Source: Piezodorus guildinii (Eukaryota > Arthropoda > Insecta > Hemiptera > Pentatomidae). From it: a stretch of DNA of 64,000 bases. This document shows, one piece after another, positions 1 to 11,029 of this stretch (positions are counted from its first letter, which is position 1; every line of letters begins with the position of its first letter). Made by a program: the position numbers and the translations under genes. Below the pieces are notes generated by a model. It was not told where the DNA came from. It did no database searches and saw only the letters and a list, made by a program, of their open reading frames with translations. Where the stretch lies: NCBI GenBank assembly GCA_023052935.1, contig CM041293.1, positions 152,333,474-152,397,473 on the forward strand, written 5' to 3'.

Positions 1-719
1 ACATTTTACCTTTCAAAACGTTAAAGACGTAGAATAGCCCAGCAAACGAGGCATTAGCATATTTTAAGACAATCGGAATACGAGAACAAGTTTGAGAGGA
101 AGGGAGGAAGGAATAAGCCAGCTAAAGTTGACAGAAACTGGGAAGTGTAAACCTGCTCTTGAGGAAAGGAAAAGATTCCATGGCAGATTTATCCTCGGCT
201 TTGCCCAGTTTTAAACTCTTCCCTCGAGATAAATTTTGTTAGTTGTTCTCCTTCTGGGACTTAGCAGGTCGCAATAATTAATCTTTCCGCAAGATTATAA
301 AATAAGAGTAGGAGGAAGACTTTCCCTAAAAGATATGTTATCTGACAGTATTTTGAAACGTCATTATAATGAATGTTTTCCGATAACACTTTAACTAAGA
401 AAAGCTGAGAATTATTGTAATTGATCAGATTTTTTTTTCTAAATTAATAAATTGAGATAATGTCAAAGCGCATTATCAATGTATATGTGTAATACCACAG
501 TACACCCCTGATTACATACTATATTCAGACTCTGAAACCTCTCCCCTCTACAATCATACTTTTTTTTTTTATTTATACTAATTACAACTGTATTAAAGAA
601 CACAATAAGTAAATATGAGAAATGAAAAAAAAAAGTCATGAAAATGTCTTGAGAAATAACTACCCAGTGGTAGCACTTCACTATTTTAACTCAGTAGGTA
701 TATCTAAGGAAGATAGATA
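1..719. other. Unassigned AT-rich sequence
   Basis: No coding signal or repeat shared with the rest of the window was recognised. The 463-681 minus reading frame runs through homopolymer tracts and has no domain. Confidence 0.5.
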
Positions 720-1040
720 AGTGGGTTTGTATGGACAGGGAGATTAGAATGAAAAGAGGAGTATCTATCACGGGCTATGTCTTCAACAAATGGGATGTTA
801 AGGTCATTATGAACAAAATAAGGAACATTCAGGATTTTGCGAAGGATTTGGGAATGTAAGGACTGGATGCGGGAGGAATTAGGTGGTATCGTAGAGCCCC
901 AAAGCTCGATTCCATATGTCCAAATAGGTCTGATAATAGTGATGTAAATGAGTCTTTTCTAATATACTGGAAGTTTTGAACGTTTGTCTAGTAAGTGTTG
1001 AAGTAATCGATATTTTCAAGCAGTTTCTTGTCGTTTCAGT
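720..1040 (-). mobile_element. Jockey-like LINE J, 3' coding fragment (dead)
   Basis: Read on the minus strand, this matches the end of the reverse-transcriptase ORF seen in the J copies at 7.1, 19.2, 32.5, 52.2 and 61.8 kb. Recognisable blocks are KTETTRNCLK, a degenerate YQTYLDIWNRALGLYD (the LKPIWTYGIxLWG block of jockey-clade ORF2) and an ARDRYSSFHSNLP tail near 740-765. The frame is broken by stops. Only the C-terminal region downstream of the RT active site remains, as expected of a 5'-truncated LINE insertion. It abuts a different LINE remnant on the opposite strand at about 1040. Confidence 0.75.
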
Positions 1041-1640
1041 CTTGTGTGACGATACAATTATATTACTATATACTTTAAAATTACATCTAAAATATATCCG
1101 TACAGTATTAGAAAGCCACCCTGCAAGTACACTAACAAATTTCTTAGCACTAGTTATAATAGAAAAAAATATATAATGGTATATGCAAATAATGAAAATA
1201 GGTGACCAACTGCAAATAAAAATTAATAAAGAAAACATTAAAACAATGAATCCGGACTACTTCATTAATCAAATGGAAACAAAAATCCGAGCAGAAATGA
1301 TAACCGCAGCCAGCAATACCCAATTTCATAGGTTCTATGCAAAACTTGATCCTAAAAAGGCAATTTCCTACATCAATCACAACAAACTTAGTCTCTACAA
1401 TAAATCTATGATAATTAAAGCAAGAGGAGAACCTGTGCTATGTGCAACCTTAATGTGCCACTTTTTGGCAATATGTCCTGTCTTAAAGGAGTTCAGGATA
1501 AAATATTTAGGGAAATTTATGCCAACTCCAGAAGAAGTGATAGATAGATTAAACGGGCTAGATTGGATTAACCTTGCAGCATACTTAAATAAATCATTCA
1601 AATACAGAAATTTTTTGGTCCAGCATTTTAATTATTAAAT
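1041..1640 (+). pseudogene. C-terminal end of a second non-LTR retrotransposon ORF2
   Basis: An open frame from 1183 to 1638 (151 codons) ends with the motif order CxxL..CHFLAICPVL, then EFRIKYLG, NGLDWINLAAYLNKSF, and YRNFLVQHFNY before a stop. This matches the carboxyl tail after the RT of a clade of arthropod LINEs, where a Cys/His cluster is followed by a conserved W...Y...YR tail. The cluster has lost cysteines. A possible ruined YADD box (VYANN) can be read at about 1170-1190 in another frame, so most of the RT domain is absent. The first Met at 1183 is not a biological start. Clade (R1-like or other) is not settled. Confidence 0.55.
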
Positions 1641-2097
1641 TTTTACAATCAATAAAAATTGATCATAACATTACTAAAAATCAAAATAATTATCATCAAA
1701 ACTAGAAAAAAAAAAGGGGGGCAACACGACAGACGGCTTGACGCCGTTGTCTAGTGGGCTTTGATTTAAAAAAAAATGTTAATACTATTCTGTATATTAT
1801 GTAAATCAAGCATTTATTCATCCATTCATTTATAATGCTAAATCGAATTATCAATATATTATTAAAATTTGACAACGCTGCTTCGAAGATGTCTTATCAA
1901 GAGAATGGATCCTTTCTCCCATTAAAGACTATATCCTAGGATACCTTTACTGAACCATTAACTCCCAGCTCCCTCCATATATCCACAGTCGTTCTGCAAT
2001 TTAAATCCTCAGTGCATCCTTGAAACAAGATCGCGACGTTTTGACCTTTATATCCCAAAGCACAAAACTAAAACTTTTGATCATTTCTTTCTTACCC

Positions 2098-2402
2098 TTC
2101 TTGTCCTCTTTGTTTGTTTAATTATTTAACGTCACTTTATACTGCTATGGCTAATCGGACGATGCTACAGTGGGAGTCCTAAATTTTGCCTATCCAGGTT
2201 TTATGAGGATAGGTATCTTTAACGAGTACCTGACATCGCACAGGCTCGGGACCACCTTTTAACGTCCCCCTTCGAAGGACGGCATAACTAAAGATTTTTT
2301 ACTCCCATTAAAAAATCCTAGCAACACCTGCGGGTTTGAACCCCGTGACCTTTGGCATAAGAGGCTGTTATGCTAACCATCCAGCTACAAGTGATCCCAT
2401 CC
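2098..2402 (-). mobile_element. SINE-C, tRNA-derived, near full length
   Basis: On the minus strand a tRNA-like head starts near 2400. It has an A-box region TAGCTGGATGGTTAGCATAA and a B-box GGGTTCAAACCCGCAGG, followed by a body and an (AAAY)n-type tail near 2105. The same unit recurs at 24.7 (-), 38.5 (+) and, as a tail only, 48.1 kb (+). An A-box/B-box pair at tRNA spacing is the pol III promoter of SINE families. Confidence 0.8.
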
Positions 2403-2529
2403 TCATTGTTATGCAATATCATTCCCTTACTCATATCCCCCATGCTTCTTCTATGTCACTCAGGTCCCAGTTTTTCCCACACCTTCTGACTGCCCAAACT
2501 GATGCTCAAAAATTATATTAGACACCTAA

Positions 2530-4317
2530 TATCAGACTTAAGAAGACTTGAAGAAAATGAATTAGTTATAGTTAAAATTTAGCCGAGTTCAATATGGCAA
2601 AATATTGTCATTTTTCGATTTTTGTTGAATTTCAAACAAATATATTTTTGTTGAAATATGATTTCTTTCAAATTACGTAAGTAGATAAAATATTTCTCTG
2701 AATTACAAAGTAATTTCGGATCCAAAAGGAGAAAAACTCCAATTCGATGTCATGAATCAATTCAAATTCAAAATATTGATTCTAAACATACGAAAATATC
2801 GACGGCAAACATACTTTTGTTTTCTATTTGTTGGAGTATTATTTATAAAATATTCATCAATATCATCAAAAGACTACCTTTTCCTTTACAATTAGAAGTT
2901 ATTTTGATAATACCACGGTAAATATTCTTTAAATACAGAAAGGTCAGTATTATTTGTAAACACTGAATATTTTGTAGATGGAATAAGTGCAAATATATGA
3001 ATCTTGATTATTTAAAAATTAAAAAAAAAAAATATATAATATATATATATTTAAATAATCTTAGAACTAAATTACCTATTAAAAAAATAAATACAAAAAC
3101 GCAGGAATAATCGGCCGACATTCTAACCCAACGTAATAAAAGATGGATGTTACTGACATCTTTTTATCCTTAATAAACAGTAAATACATATTTTAAAACA
3201 GATATTGCAGAAAAAATTAAAAATTAGGATAAATCAACACAGTATGGTAGGTTCTAGTGGATTGTGAAACGACAGATTTGAAAAACGACCTTTTCTAACG
3301 AGAGGCGATATATACACCTGTGAATCATTCTGTCTAAAAATTTGATTTATTACCCATAATGATGGTTCAAAGCTGTAAGCATTGAAAAAAAAATAAGCAT
3401 AACCACAAAAACTTCAATCTATGAACATACTCGTATAATAACAAAATATAAAAGGCCAATTTTAATGTTTGTTAAAAGGCGATTAAAACAAATTCCACCC
3501 AAAAACACTTAAAGGCTTTAAATGCATTTCGCACTGTATATGGTTAAGTATTCGAACATAAAAAGGTATTAATTCGGATCAAGGGCGGAAATCAGTTAAA
3601 AGGAAAATGTAAGCCACCAAAAACAATATAATCGATTCACTTGTTTAAATGAAGCACGTATTTAATTTCGTAATAAATACAAATTTATCATCATAAATCG
3701 TGGCATGTAGGTCTATTTAAGATAAATTAAAATTAAATTAAAAATTTAAATTAATGAATTTCTTCCTTCAAGGTATGATATTAGTTATTTAACAATAGTT
3801 GCTAATCCTTGTATTGACTACGCCATATATTTTTTGAATTTACGTAAGGTTCATTAACAAACAGTGTGGTGACGTTTTTTATGGTACTTACGTCCATGCA
3901 GTAGGCATTTTTAATGCTGCATGGGGATTTAAAAATTCTGATGTTAAATGAGCCAAATATTTCACATAAATCTAAAATATAACGAGCTTGTTTCACATTT
4001 TCATTTATAAAATTTACAATAGAGGAAACTTTAAATCTCATATATGTTTCTTAACTCTAAAAGAATATTTAATATTCGTTTTAATTTGATTTTTTTTTAA
4101 TATCCATTATACTTTTCATATACCCTCATTTCATTATAAACTATTACTATATTTCTTTAAAAACGTCGTACTACACCAAAAACAATTTTATTATAATAAT
4201 TTTTTAGATTTATTAGTATTTGTTTCAAAATGGACAATATTATTATTTGATATGAGACTACATTTATACAATATTCACAGAAACAAAAATCAAAATTTAA
4301 ATCATATAAAAATACAA
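2530..4317. other. Unassigned AT-rich sequence
   Basis: About 1.8 kb at very high AT. No exon-like frame, no repeat shared with the rest of the window. The minus frame 3802-4041 has no recognisable domain. Confidence 0.4.
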
Positions 4318-4327
4318 ACATATATAT

Positions 4328-4393
<66 letters not shown>

Positions 4394-4402
4394 AATATAT
4401 AT
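4318..4402. repeat. (TA)n microsatellite
   Basis: Interrupted run of alternating T and A, about 85 bp. Confidence 0.95.
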
Positions 4403-4429
4403 AGAAGAAAAGATTTAATACTTTAAAAT

Positions 4430-4775
4430 TATGGGAGGGAAAAGTTCTTGACGAAAAGGAGACGGAGATTTAAATGACTTTAATTTTGTATTTCTTTCTT
4501 CTAAAGGGGAGCTTAAAATTTTTAATTTTCTTTAAAAAAATAATAAAAAATAAACAAAAATCAGACTACTTATAAATTGATAAATAACGGCTTAATATAC
4601 AAGTTTTAGAGAATTTGATAAATAACTAAAGGAGAAAAGTGCAAAATATTTATTATGCAATTTTTGTTTTTTTTTAAATTAAAACAGAAATATAGATGTA
4701 TAAAGGAGGGCGATGAGAAGCTGATAAAACAAACTGATTGTCGTAGATAATAATAATATTGATTGTTTAATAAAA
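4430..4775 (+). mobile_element. K element, internal fragment
   Basis: Plus-oriented (T-tail direction) internal K sequence. It includes the segment that in other copies reads TAAAGGAGAAAA, then the GATGAAAAGCCGATAAAAC-like block at about 4710. It runs directly into a minus-oriented K copy, making a head-to-head arrangement. Confidence 0.65.
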
Positions 4776-5475
4776 AAAATTCTGGTGCACGCAACACACG
4801 ACTTTCACTTACCTCCATTATTTATATTAATTCAAGAATTTTTAAAAATACAATATATTTATAAACGAAAATCAATGTGTAAAGAATTATTATATTGGAT
4901 ACTGTTCTTATGTTCAAATACAAAAAAACTGCATTAAATAATATTTTTTCAGTTTTCTCCTTTAGTTGCTTCTCAAATCCGCTCAACTTGCATATTTAGC
5001 TGTTATTTATCAACGCTAACAAGATGATATGGTTATTTTTATAGAACTCAAACAAAATTAAAGAGGTACATTAGAGGAAGAAAATTTGAATATCGGCATT
5101 TAAGCCCTGTCAGACTAATTTCATCAGAATGAAACCTACATCATATTAAAGCCCATCAAATTTTACATCGCTATAGGGAGTTTAATCAAAATCAAATCGC
5201 CGTTTTTGGAACATCGTGAGTGGATCTTCCAGTCAGCTGCTTTTGATGAAAAAGATTCTGTAACATCTCGGACGTATAGTTGTCTTTTCAGTTTCATAGG
5301 ACTTTTCGTTTTCGCCCGGGAGTTACCACACACACACACACACATAGACCTTTTTGCAGGACTATGTCATTTGGATTCAGAGAACCCTGAAAACGTGTAT
5401 TTCCTACGAAAATGTTCACGATCGCAATACTTTCCCTTACTATATATTTCATATATAGGTAAGTGAAAGTAACAA
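4776..5475 (-). mobile_element. K element, both ends present, internally shortened
   Basis: The 3' terminus (CTGGTGCACGCAACACACG on the top strand, then CTTTCACTTACC) lies at 4779-4813. The 5' terminus (CTTTCCCTTACTATATA, then GGTAAGTGAAAGT) lies at 5430-5470. A (CA)n tract at 5328-5345 sits where other K copies carry (GT)n/(CA)n. No protein is encoded: short frames differ between copies. Internally shorter than the roughly 0.9 kb copies. Confidence 0.8.
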
Positions 5476-5479
5476 ATGT

Positions 5480-5606
5480 TTCTATTCAAACTTAATTAAT
5501 TTCCTTGACAATTTATTTTAATCTCTAAATGTATTTAAATTTCTAAAACTGATTTTAACAACGGAAGTAAGTGAAAGTTGTGTGTTGCCCACACTAGATT
5601 TTTTAA
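5480..5606 (+). mobile_element. K element, 3'-terminal fragment
   Basis: Plus orientation. Ends in GTAAGTGAAAGTTGTGTG, then GCCCACACTAGATTTTTT, the standard K 3' end with T-run. It follows the minus copy at once, so the two copies face each other. Confidence 0.75.
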
Positions 5607-5639
5607 TAAATATTGATAATTAAGAATGGGATAAAGATT

Positions 5640-6010
5640 TTATCCCTGAGTTATGGAGATATCTACATTATATCTTAAGCTGAAGGGGTTGGGACCGCTG
5701 AAACAATTGAGCGGGCGGTAGAGGATGAAGCAGTTATCGGGGATACAAATGATGTCAATTGAAATGCAAAGCTACCCCATCCCTCGCCAGGGCTAGCTCA
5801 GAGCCCCCTTCCCGTCAATAAATTCATCCCTATCAAGATGATGCCCTATCAGAATTTGTTATCCGCCGTCATCAAAAATCCCCAAAGCGTGGCTGATTGG
5901 CAGCAAGAACTTTTCTTATTATAACTTAGCCCTTCAGAAAGGAGGCCCATTGTTATGGCCGTATCAGCTGAGCCCAGGGAGGGAATAACCATCCGGTCCG
6001 GTTAACTAAT
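5640..6010. other. GC-richer patch, no gene recognised
   Basis: About 370 bp clearly richer in G+C than its flanks and not repeated in the window. No open frame with a domain. Could be conserved non-coding DNA or an unrecognised old repeat. Confidence 0.4.
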
Positions 6011-6484
6011 TAATTAAAACGGAATATGAATATGACTGAACAGGGGGATCATCGTTTTTATTAAATCCGATTTCTTTTGTCTACGCCCTGGGGACAGGAG
6101 GAGTGGGAGTAGGTTTTTTTTTTTTCATTTTCTCATAGGGTTTTTTAAATTAAAATCTCCTCTTATGATTTTACATCATATTGTTTTTAAATTAATGGGA
6201 TTTCAGACAGGGGTGGCTTCACAAATGAACAGCATTCCACCTCCCTGCAGGAGGTGTTCTCCGGATGATAAAATAAATCCCTCCAAGCTTAATATTTTCT
6301 ATCCATTTTTTTTTTTTTTTTTTTTTCCAATGACCGTCAAGACTTGAATCCAATCCTATATGGTCAGTTTCCATCCATTGAACCTGGCGGGAATAAAACA
6401 AATTTAAAAAGGGATTACTATGAATAATTTATAAAATCAGTAATTAAAATATTTAAGAGTCGACTAAACCACAACATTTACGCT

Positions 6485-6546
6485 GTGCAATTCAAAATCA
6501 TACGAAAAATTTTCAATGCTCTTTACTTTGTTACTAATGAATACTA
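6485..6546 (+). mobile_element. LINE J, 60 bp fragment
   Basis: The stretch around AATGCTCTTTACTTTGTTAC matches the N(A/S)PYFVTN(K/E) region of J at 61.98 and 32.6 kb. Confidence 0.6.
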
Positions 6547-7059
6547 TGTTTCGGTGGCATAAAGGGTAATAAAGTAATTTACTTAAAATATACATTTATT
6601 CATAAAAGAGTACATATTACTACACATATTATCATACATAAAAACTTGGTACAGTGAGGCATTGTTACTATCGAAAATACTGAGGTTCTATTTACCACAT
6701 AATATTACTTAAAGGTACCTTAGGACATATCAGCATAATTGTTCCCTGGCTTGACCCCCGACCTCCTCCGTCCGTGGCTGGACTTCCGCTTCCTTTCCTG
6801 TCCCCTCTAAGGCTCCTCTCAGCTATCTCTCCCTAGTAGTGGAGGGATGCAGTTTTTTGTATAGGTCTTCTAAGAACCCTTCCTGCTTGTCGCTAGGAAA
6901 CTGCTCTATTTTTTACAATTAAAAAATATTTCTTTACCTCCCAGTATTCTGGATACATAGCATCAAATCATCCTACCTACCTTCTGAATCAATTATTTAA
7001 TTAATTTTTTCTTTAATCACTCTTTCCCATTTCATTATTATACCTAACATGGAATTTTT

Positions 7060-7480
7060 ATCCTAGACTGAAACGACAGGAAACTGTTCGTAGATGCCGA
7101 TTACTGTAACACTTACTCGACAAACGCTCAAAACTTCCTATTTACTTCAAAAAACTCATTTATATCACCGTTTCCAGGCCTATTTGTACCTACGGTATTG
7201 AGCTATGGTGGTCCACCAAACCATCAAATTAATATCAGATCTGATCCTTGTAACTCGGAAACCTACAAAAAATCCTCAATGCTCCTTTATTTTGTTGCTA
7301 ATAAAATCATTGACATAAACCTAAATATCCCACTAGTCTCCGACATAGCCCGAAATAGGCAAACCTCCTTTTATTCCAAACTACCCTATTACTAAAACCT
7401 GCTTTTCCGTAACTTCTCTTCTCCATCGTTACCTGAAAATCCTCCGAGTCACCGTTGGTCTCGAAAACTACTTATAAAAT
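7060..7480 (+). mobile_element. Jockey-like LINE J, 3' coding fragment (dead)
   Basis: Plus strand, broken frames. The order is KRQETVRRCRLL, LLDKRSKLPIYFKKLIYITVSRPICTYGIELWW (read with frameshifts), then VLRNPQCSFILLL / VANKIIDINLNIPLVSDIAR and PPSHRWSRKLL. The frame 7198-7395 holds the VSDIARNRQTSFYSKLP block, equal to VADIARDRYTSFHPKLP at 62.05 kb. 5' truncated, no RT catalytic box. Confidence 0.75.
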
Positions 7481-7494
7481 TAAAAAAATATAAA

Positions 7495-7690
7495 GTGAAC
7501 TATATTGAGGATGTATAGTCGACTGTAGAAACTATTATAGGTGGAAATAATCGGGAGTTAGTATTAGTTTTATATATTTTAATTTTTCCGACGTTTCAGA
7601 TCAAGCTTGTGAGCCATCATCAGGGCATTACTGAGCCATGTCCAAGCATAAACTGGTAATAAAGCATAAAACAAGGCAAGCATAAAGTGG
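7495..7690 (-). mobile_element. Retroelement end with hammerhead-like motif
   Basis: On the minus strand the order is GCCCTGATGATGGC, a hairpin, CTGAAACGTCGG (7588-7626), an A/T-rich stretch, then TAGTTTCTACAGTCGACTAT (about 7515-7535). The latter block recurs on the plus strand at about 41.5 kb. CTGANGA and GAAACGTC are the two conserved strands of a hammerhead ribozyme and are typical of Penelope-like element ends. No RT or GIY-YIG frame was seen here. Confidence 0.45.
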
Positions 7691-7808
7691 TATCATTTTA
7701 GTAAACATTCAAGTGCTATCACTGATTATCTTCTTCACAAGACTGATTTAAGGCTAATAATTAATACATCGCACATTTAGTCGTTGTATTTTTAGGTACA
7801 ATATCAAT

Positions 7809-7813
<5 letters not shown>

Positions 7814-7872
<59 letters not shown>
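7814..7872. repeat. (AT)n microsatellite
   Basis: About 58 bp of perfect alternation. Confidence 0.95.
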
Positions 7873-7875
<3 letters not shown>

Positions 7876-7916
7876 TATTAAAAATATATACAATTAGGGT
7901 CGTTCCTGTCAGAGAT

Positions 7917-8836
7917 GATAATCTGGTGCGGGCAACACACGACTTTCACTTACCTTAATTTTTAAAATCAATGAATGAATTTTCAAATACACTTGAAGAT
8001 AAAAACACGTGAAACAATTAAAGAATTAATTAAATTGAATTTATATAGAAACATGTGTTTTATTAAAAAATCTATTGTATTATTATCTGAAATGATAATC
8101 AGTTAGTATTATCGGTTTTTCATCACTCCTCATTAACTTTTACAAGCTTGTATATAAGATAATATTTTTTATTCTAAAATCGTTAGCTTTCCAACGGTAT
8201 ATTATAAGTGTATATTACTGTTGCTATGTTCAAAATCTAAAAATTGCATTAAAAAAATATGTTTTCAGTTTTCTCCTTTAGTTGTTTTTTTAAATTCGCA
8301 CAACTTACATATTTAGCTGTTATTTATCAATGCTAACAAGATAATATGGTTTATTTATAGAATCTACAAAATTAAAGGTACTTTGGGGGAAGAACATTTA
8401 AAATATCGGCATTTAAGTACTGTCACACCATTTTAATCAGAATGAAACCTACATTACGTTTAAGCCTATTAAATTTAACATCGATATAGCGAATTAAATC
8501 AAAATCGTCGGAACTGTTTTCGAGAAAACCGGAAAAAGGTGCAAAATGCATAGTATAAACTGGCTCTTCTGGTAAGCTCATTTTGATGAAAAAGGTTTTG
8601 TAACGTCTCGTGCGTATATTTGTCTCAAATATAAAATTTCAGTTCCATAGAACTTACCGCTTCCACCCGGGAGTTACCACACAAGGACACACAAACACAC
8701 ACACAGGCCTTTTTGCTGGACTTGGTTATTTGGACTCAGGGGACTTTAACAGGTGTATTTCCGTTGAAAAGTGGAATTCGAAATTTTTCACGATCGAAAT
8801 ACTTTCCCTTACTATATATAGTAAGTGAAAGTAAAA
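7917..8836 (-). mobile_element. K element, full length
   Basis: One of the most complete copies (about 0.92 kb). The 3' end on the top strand at 7920-7953 reads ATCTGGTGCGGGCAACACAC, then CTTTCACTTACC. The 5' end at 8805-8835 reads CTTTCCCTTACTATATATAG, then TAAGTGAAAGT. Internal landmarks also found in other copies are CTTTCCAACGGTATATTAT, AATATCGGCATTTAAG, CCCGGGAGTTACCACAC and a short CA tract. Non-coding. Confidence 0.85.
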
Positions 8837-9061
8837 AAAGAGTATAAATTGTTCTGTCATAGTCGGTATGAAAACTTTAATCAGATTTTTAAACAGCCAT
8901 AAATCCTTTGCTGAATCATGAGATATAGTAGTATATTGTCAAAAAAATATCCATTGTTAGCACAGCAATTTCATATTTAAGCAGACCCCAAGGCCATCTA
9001 GTTTCATATAATACAGATAATGAGTGTTATATTTCTCAGTGCTGGGAATCTATTGGGTCGT

Positions 9062-9365
9062 AAAATAATGAGTTTTATACTGGTGATTTCAATAAAAGCT
9101 TCAGATTCTTGTGAATATATTTTTTTCCAACAATTATATTCTGTGATATTTCGTGTCATATGGCAGGGTTGTTTGTAACCAATTCTTGAATTTGGTCATC
9201 ATCAACAGTTGAAGGACGACTTTGCTTCTTCCAAGTCAAAATTTCCGGTTCTGAAACGAGCGAATACTTACAGACATTGTTTTCTACTAAGGAACCATAG
9301 CCATACACACTGGAAAATTTTGTGAACCATCTGTGTATAACCGCAGATTTTCCTTTTCGGAAATA
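9062..9365 (-). pseudogene. Old mariner-type transposase relic, N-terminal part
   Basis: On the minus strand a frameshifted reading gives HRWFTKF, FARFRTGNFDLEEA, then after a frame change SRPSTVDDDQIQELVTNNPA, an in-frame stop, HEISQN, and IHKNLKLLLKS. This is the order of the second helix-turn-helix and linker of mariner transposases (W-F-x-K/R-F, G-N-F-D-L-E, GRPSTV, REIA, H-LK-LG). No catalytic domain was seen. It is unlike the three mariner copies A-C, so it is a separate, older lineage. Too broken to appear as one open frame. Confidence 0.6.
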
Positions 9366-9875
9366 AAAATATAATTAAATTACGAGAATGATTTATTTTT
9401 ATCTCTCATTTAAAGCAAGCAAAATACCACTTAAAGATAAGGAATCCCGGGGTAAACCGATGCAAAAAAGTACCTTAAATAATTCCTTTTTAAGAATTAA
9501 TAAATACAGCGAGGTTTAAATTGAAATATTGAAAAACGCTACAAACTTATTATACAACTATAAAAGATTAAGTTCACAATTCTTCTGGAAGCTTTGCCTA
9601 CTGGTTACCTGTGAATCCTTCAGTAAATACCTTCTTCCCAGAGACCCAATTATTCCAAGGAGTACTTAGATCAGAAGAAGAGAAGGCTGGAGAAGGAGTG
9701 AAATGGATCGAGACACGGTGACAAAGTAAAGCAGGCAGACAGCATTAGTTTTGGCCCAGTTCACAAATAGCAGCACCTCCCCTCGTGCTGACTAACCCTA
9801 TTATCTTGGGACTATTGCAACTCCCTCTATTTAGGCAAAATATATCGTGTAGGTATACCCATAGATCCTATGAGC

Positions 9876-9883
<8 letters not shown>

Positions 9884-9921
<38 letters not shown>

Positions 9922-9966
9922 ATATATATATATATAATATAGATAGATGGATAGGTAAATAGACAG

Positions 9967-10047
<81 letters not shown>
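9884..10047. repeat. Compound (CA)n-(TA)n microsatellite
   Basis: (CA)n at 9884-9906, then interrupted (AT)n with a GATA/GGTA-like interlude at 9940-9966. The long Tyr/Ile-rich frames here are artefacts of the repeat. Confidence 0.95.
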
Positions 10048-10051
<4 letters not shown>

Positions 10052-10194
10052 CTGAGTAAAATTAAATGCATTATTAAACAATGTCATTGTTAACAGAAAT
10101 TATTAATAAGCATTTATTATTAGACTTTAGCATTATCATACTTGATTGCTAGTACTGGAAATGTCGGATTTAAACCTCCTCCGGGATTACTATA

Positions 10195-10690
10195 AAGATA
10201 ACTATTGTGCACAAATATTTTGCAACTAATGCTACCCGGGTCAGGGTCTCTGTTTCCATACAGGAAAGGCGGGCATGCACGCTCCAGGCGGAATTAGCCC
10301 CACCATTTACAGAATTTACTTCTGTGGGGCTCCCCCGCAGCTTCTCTCTTCCTCATCTGACTGCAGCCCTGAACGGATCTACGTTTCGGGCCAGATAGAT
10401 TAGCCGCCCTCAACGGATCACCGTCCCGAGTTAGACGCAGCAGCCGCTGTATCGAGAGCAGGACCGACGGAGCGCGGACTGAGGACTTCCCGGAAGCCGA
10501 GACTGAGGACGCCGCCCGCCAGTCGTAAATATTAAACAGGGACCTGACCCAGTAATTATAAAAATTGTAAATCAATAAATACTTTAAACGAACTCAGTTA
10601 TATTTTTTGTTAAGGCACAATAAAGGGCTCCCGGTGATAAAACTCTTACCGGGCCCCCAAATTGTACAGGGAATGTATAATTATTACTTG
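10195..10690 (+). other. GC-rich island, possibly an LTR fragment
   Basis: The GC-rich stretch at 10230-10530 is followed by AATAAA-type signals (10575 and 10618) and an inverted pair CCCGGTGATAAAACTCTTACCGGG spanning about 10630-10655, then CCCCCAAATTGTACA. A GC-rich block followed by a polyadenylation signal and a hairpin resembles the R/U5 part of an LTR. No matching second LTR, gag or pol is in the window, and no TSD could be placed. Alternatives are a promoter-type island or a short exon cluster; the frame 10207-10398 has no recognisable domain. Confidence 0.25.
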
Positions 10691-11029
10691 TTTCCTTTTT
10701 TCATTCTTGTTTCACTTTCATCAAGTGATGTCTTCTAAAACTTCAAGTAAAAGATCAAGATCAGCAGGTTCAAACCCGTACATTAAACAATTAAGCAAAA
10801 ATCCGTCATCCACAGTTATCCAGCATACTTAATACTGCTAAATCACCTTTGCCTTATAGTGCACTGGTGTAATAACTGGCGTAAAAAGGTGAACAAAGCC
10901 AAATGGAAACACGTAGCCTTTACGCTTCGACGAAAATCCTGTCCGCCAGTTTATTACAATTCTATACCAATTCCTCTTTCAGTTACATTCCGGTAAGTTG
11001 GCTAACTAATAAACAAAAGATTGACGAGG

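Noticed and set aside
5206..5466. Frames inside K elements (also 8610, 22738, 40237, 51136, 63113)
   Set aside because: Reading frames are not kept between K copies; shared peptide pieces arise only from shared DNA.
9827..10087. Tyr/Ile-rich 86- and 64-codon frames
   Set aside because: They translate (TA)n and (CA)n microsatellites. Similar frames at 30.9, 34.3, 35.3, 35.8, 39.3 and 44.7 kb were dropped for the same reason.
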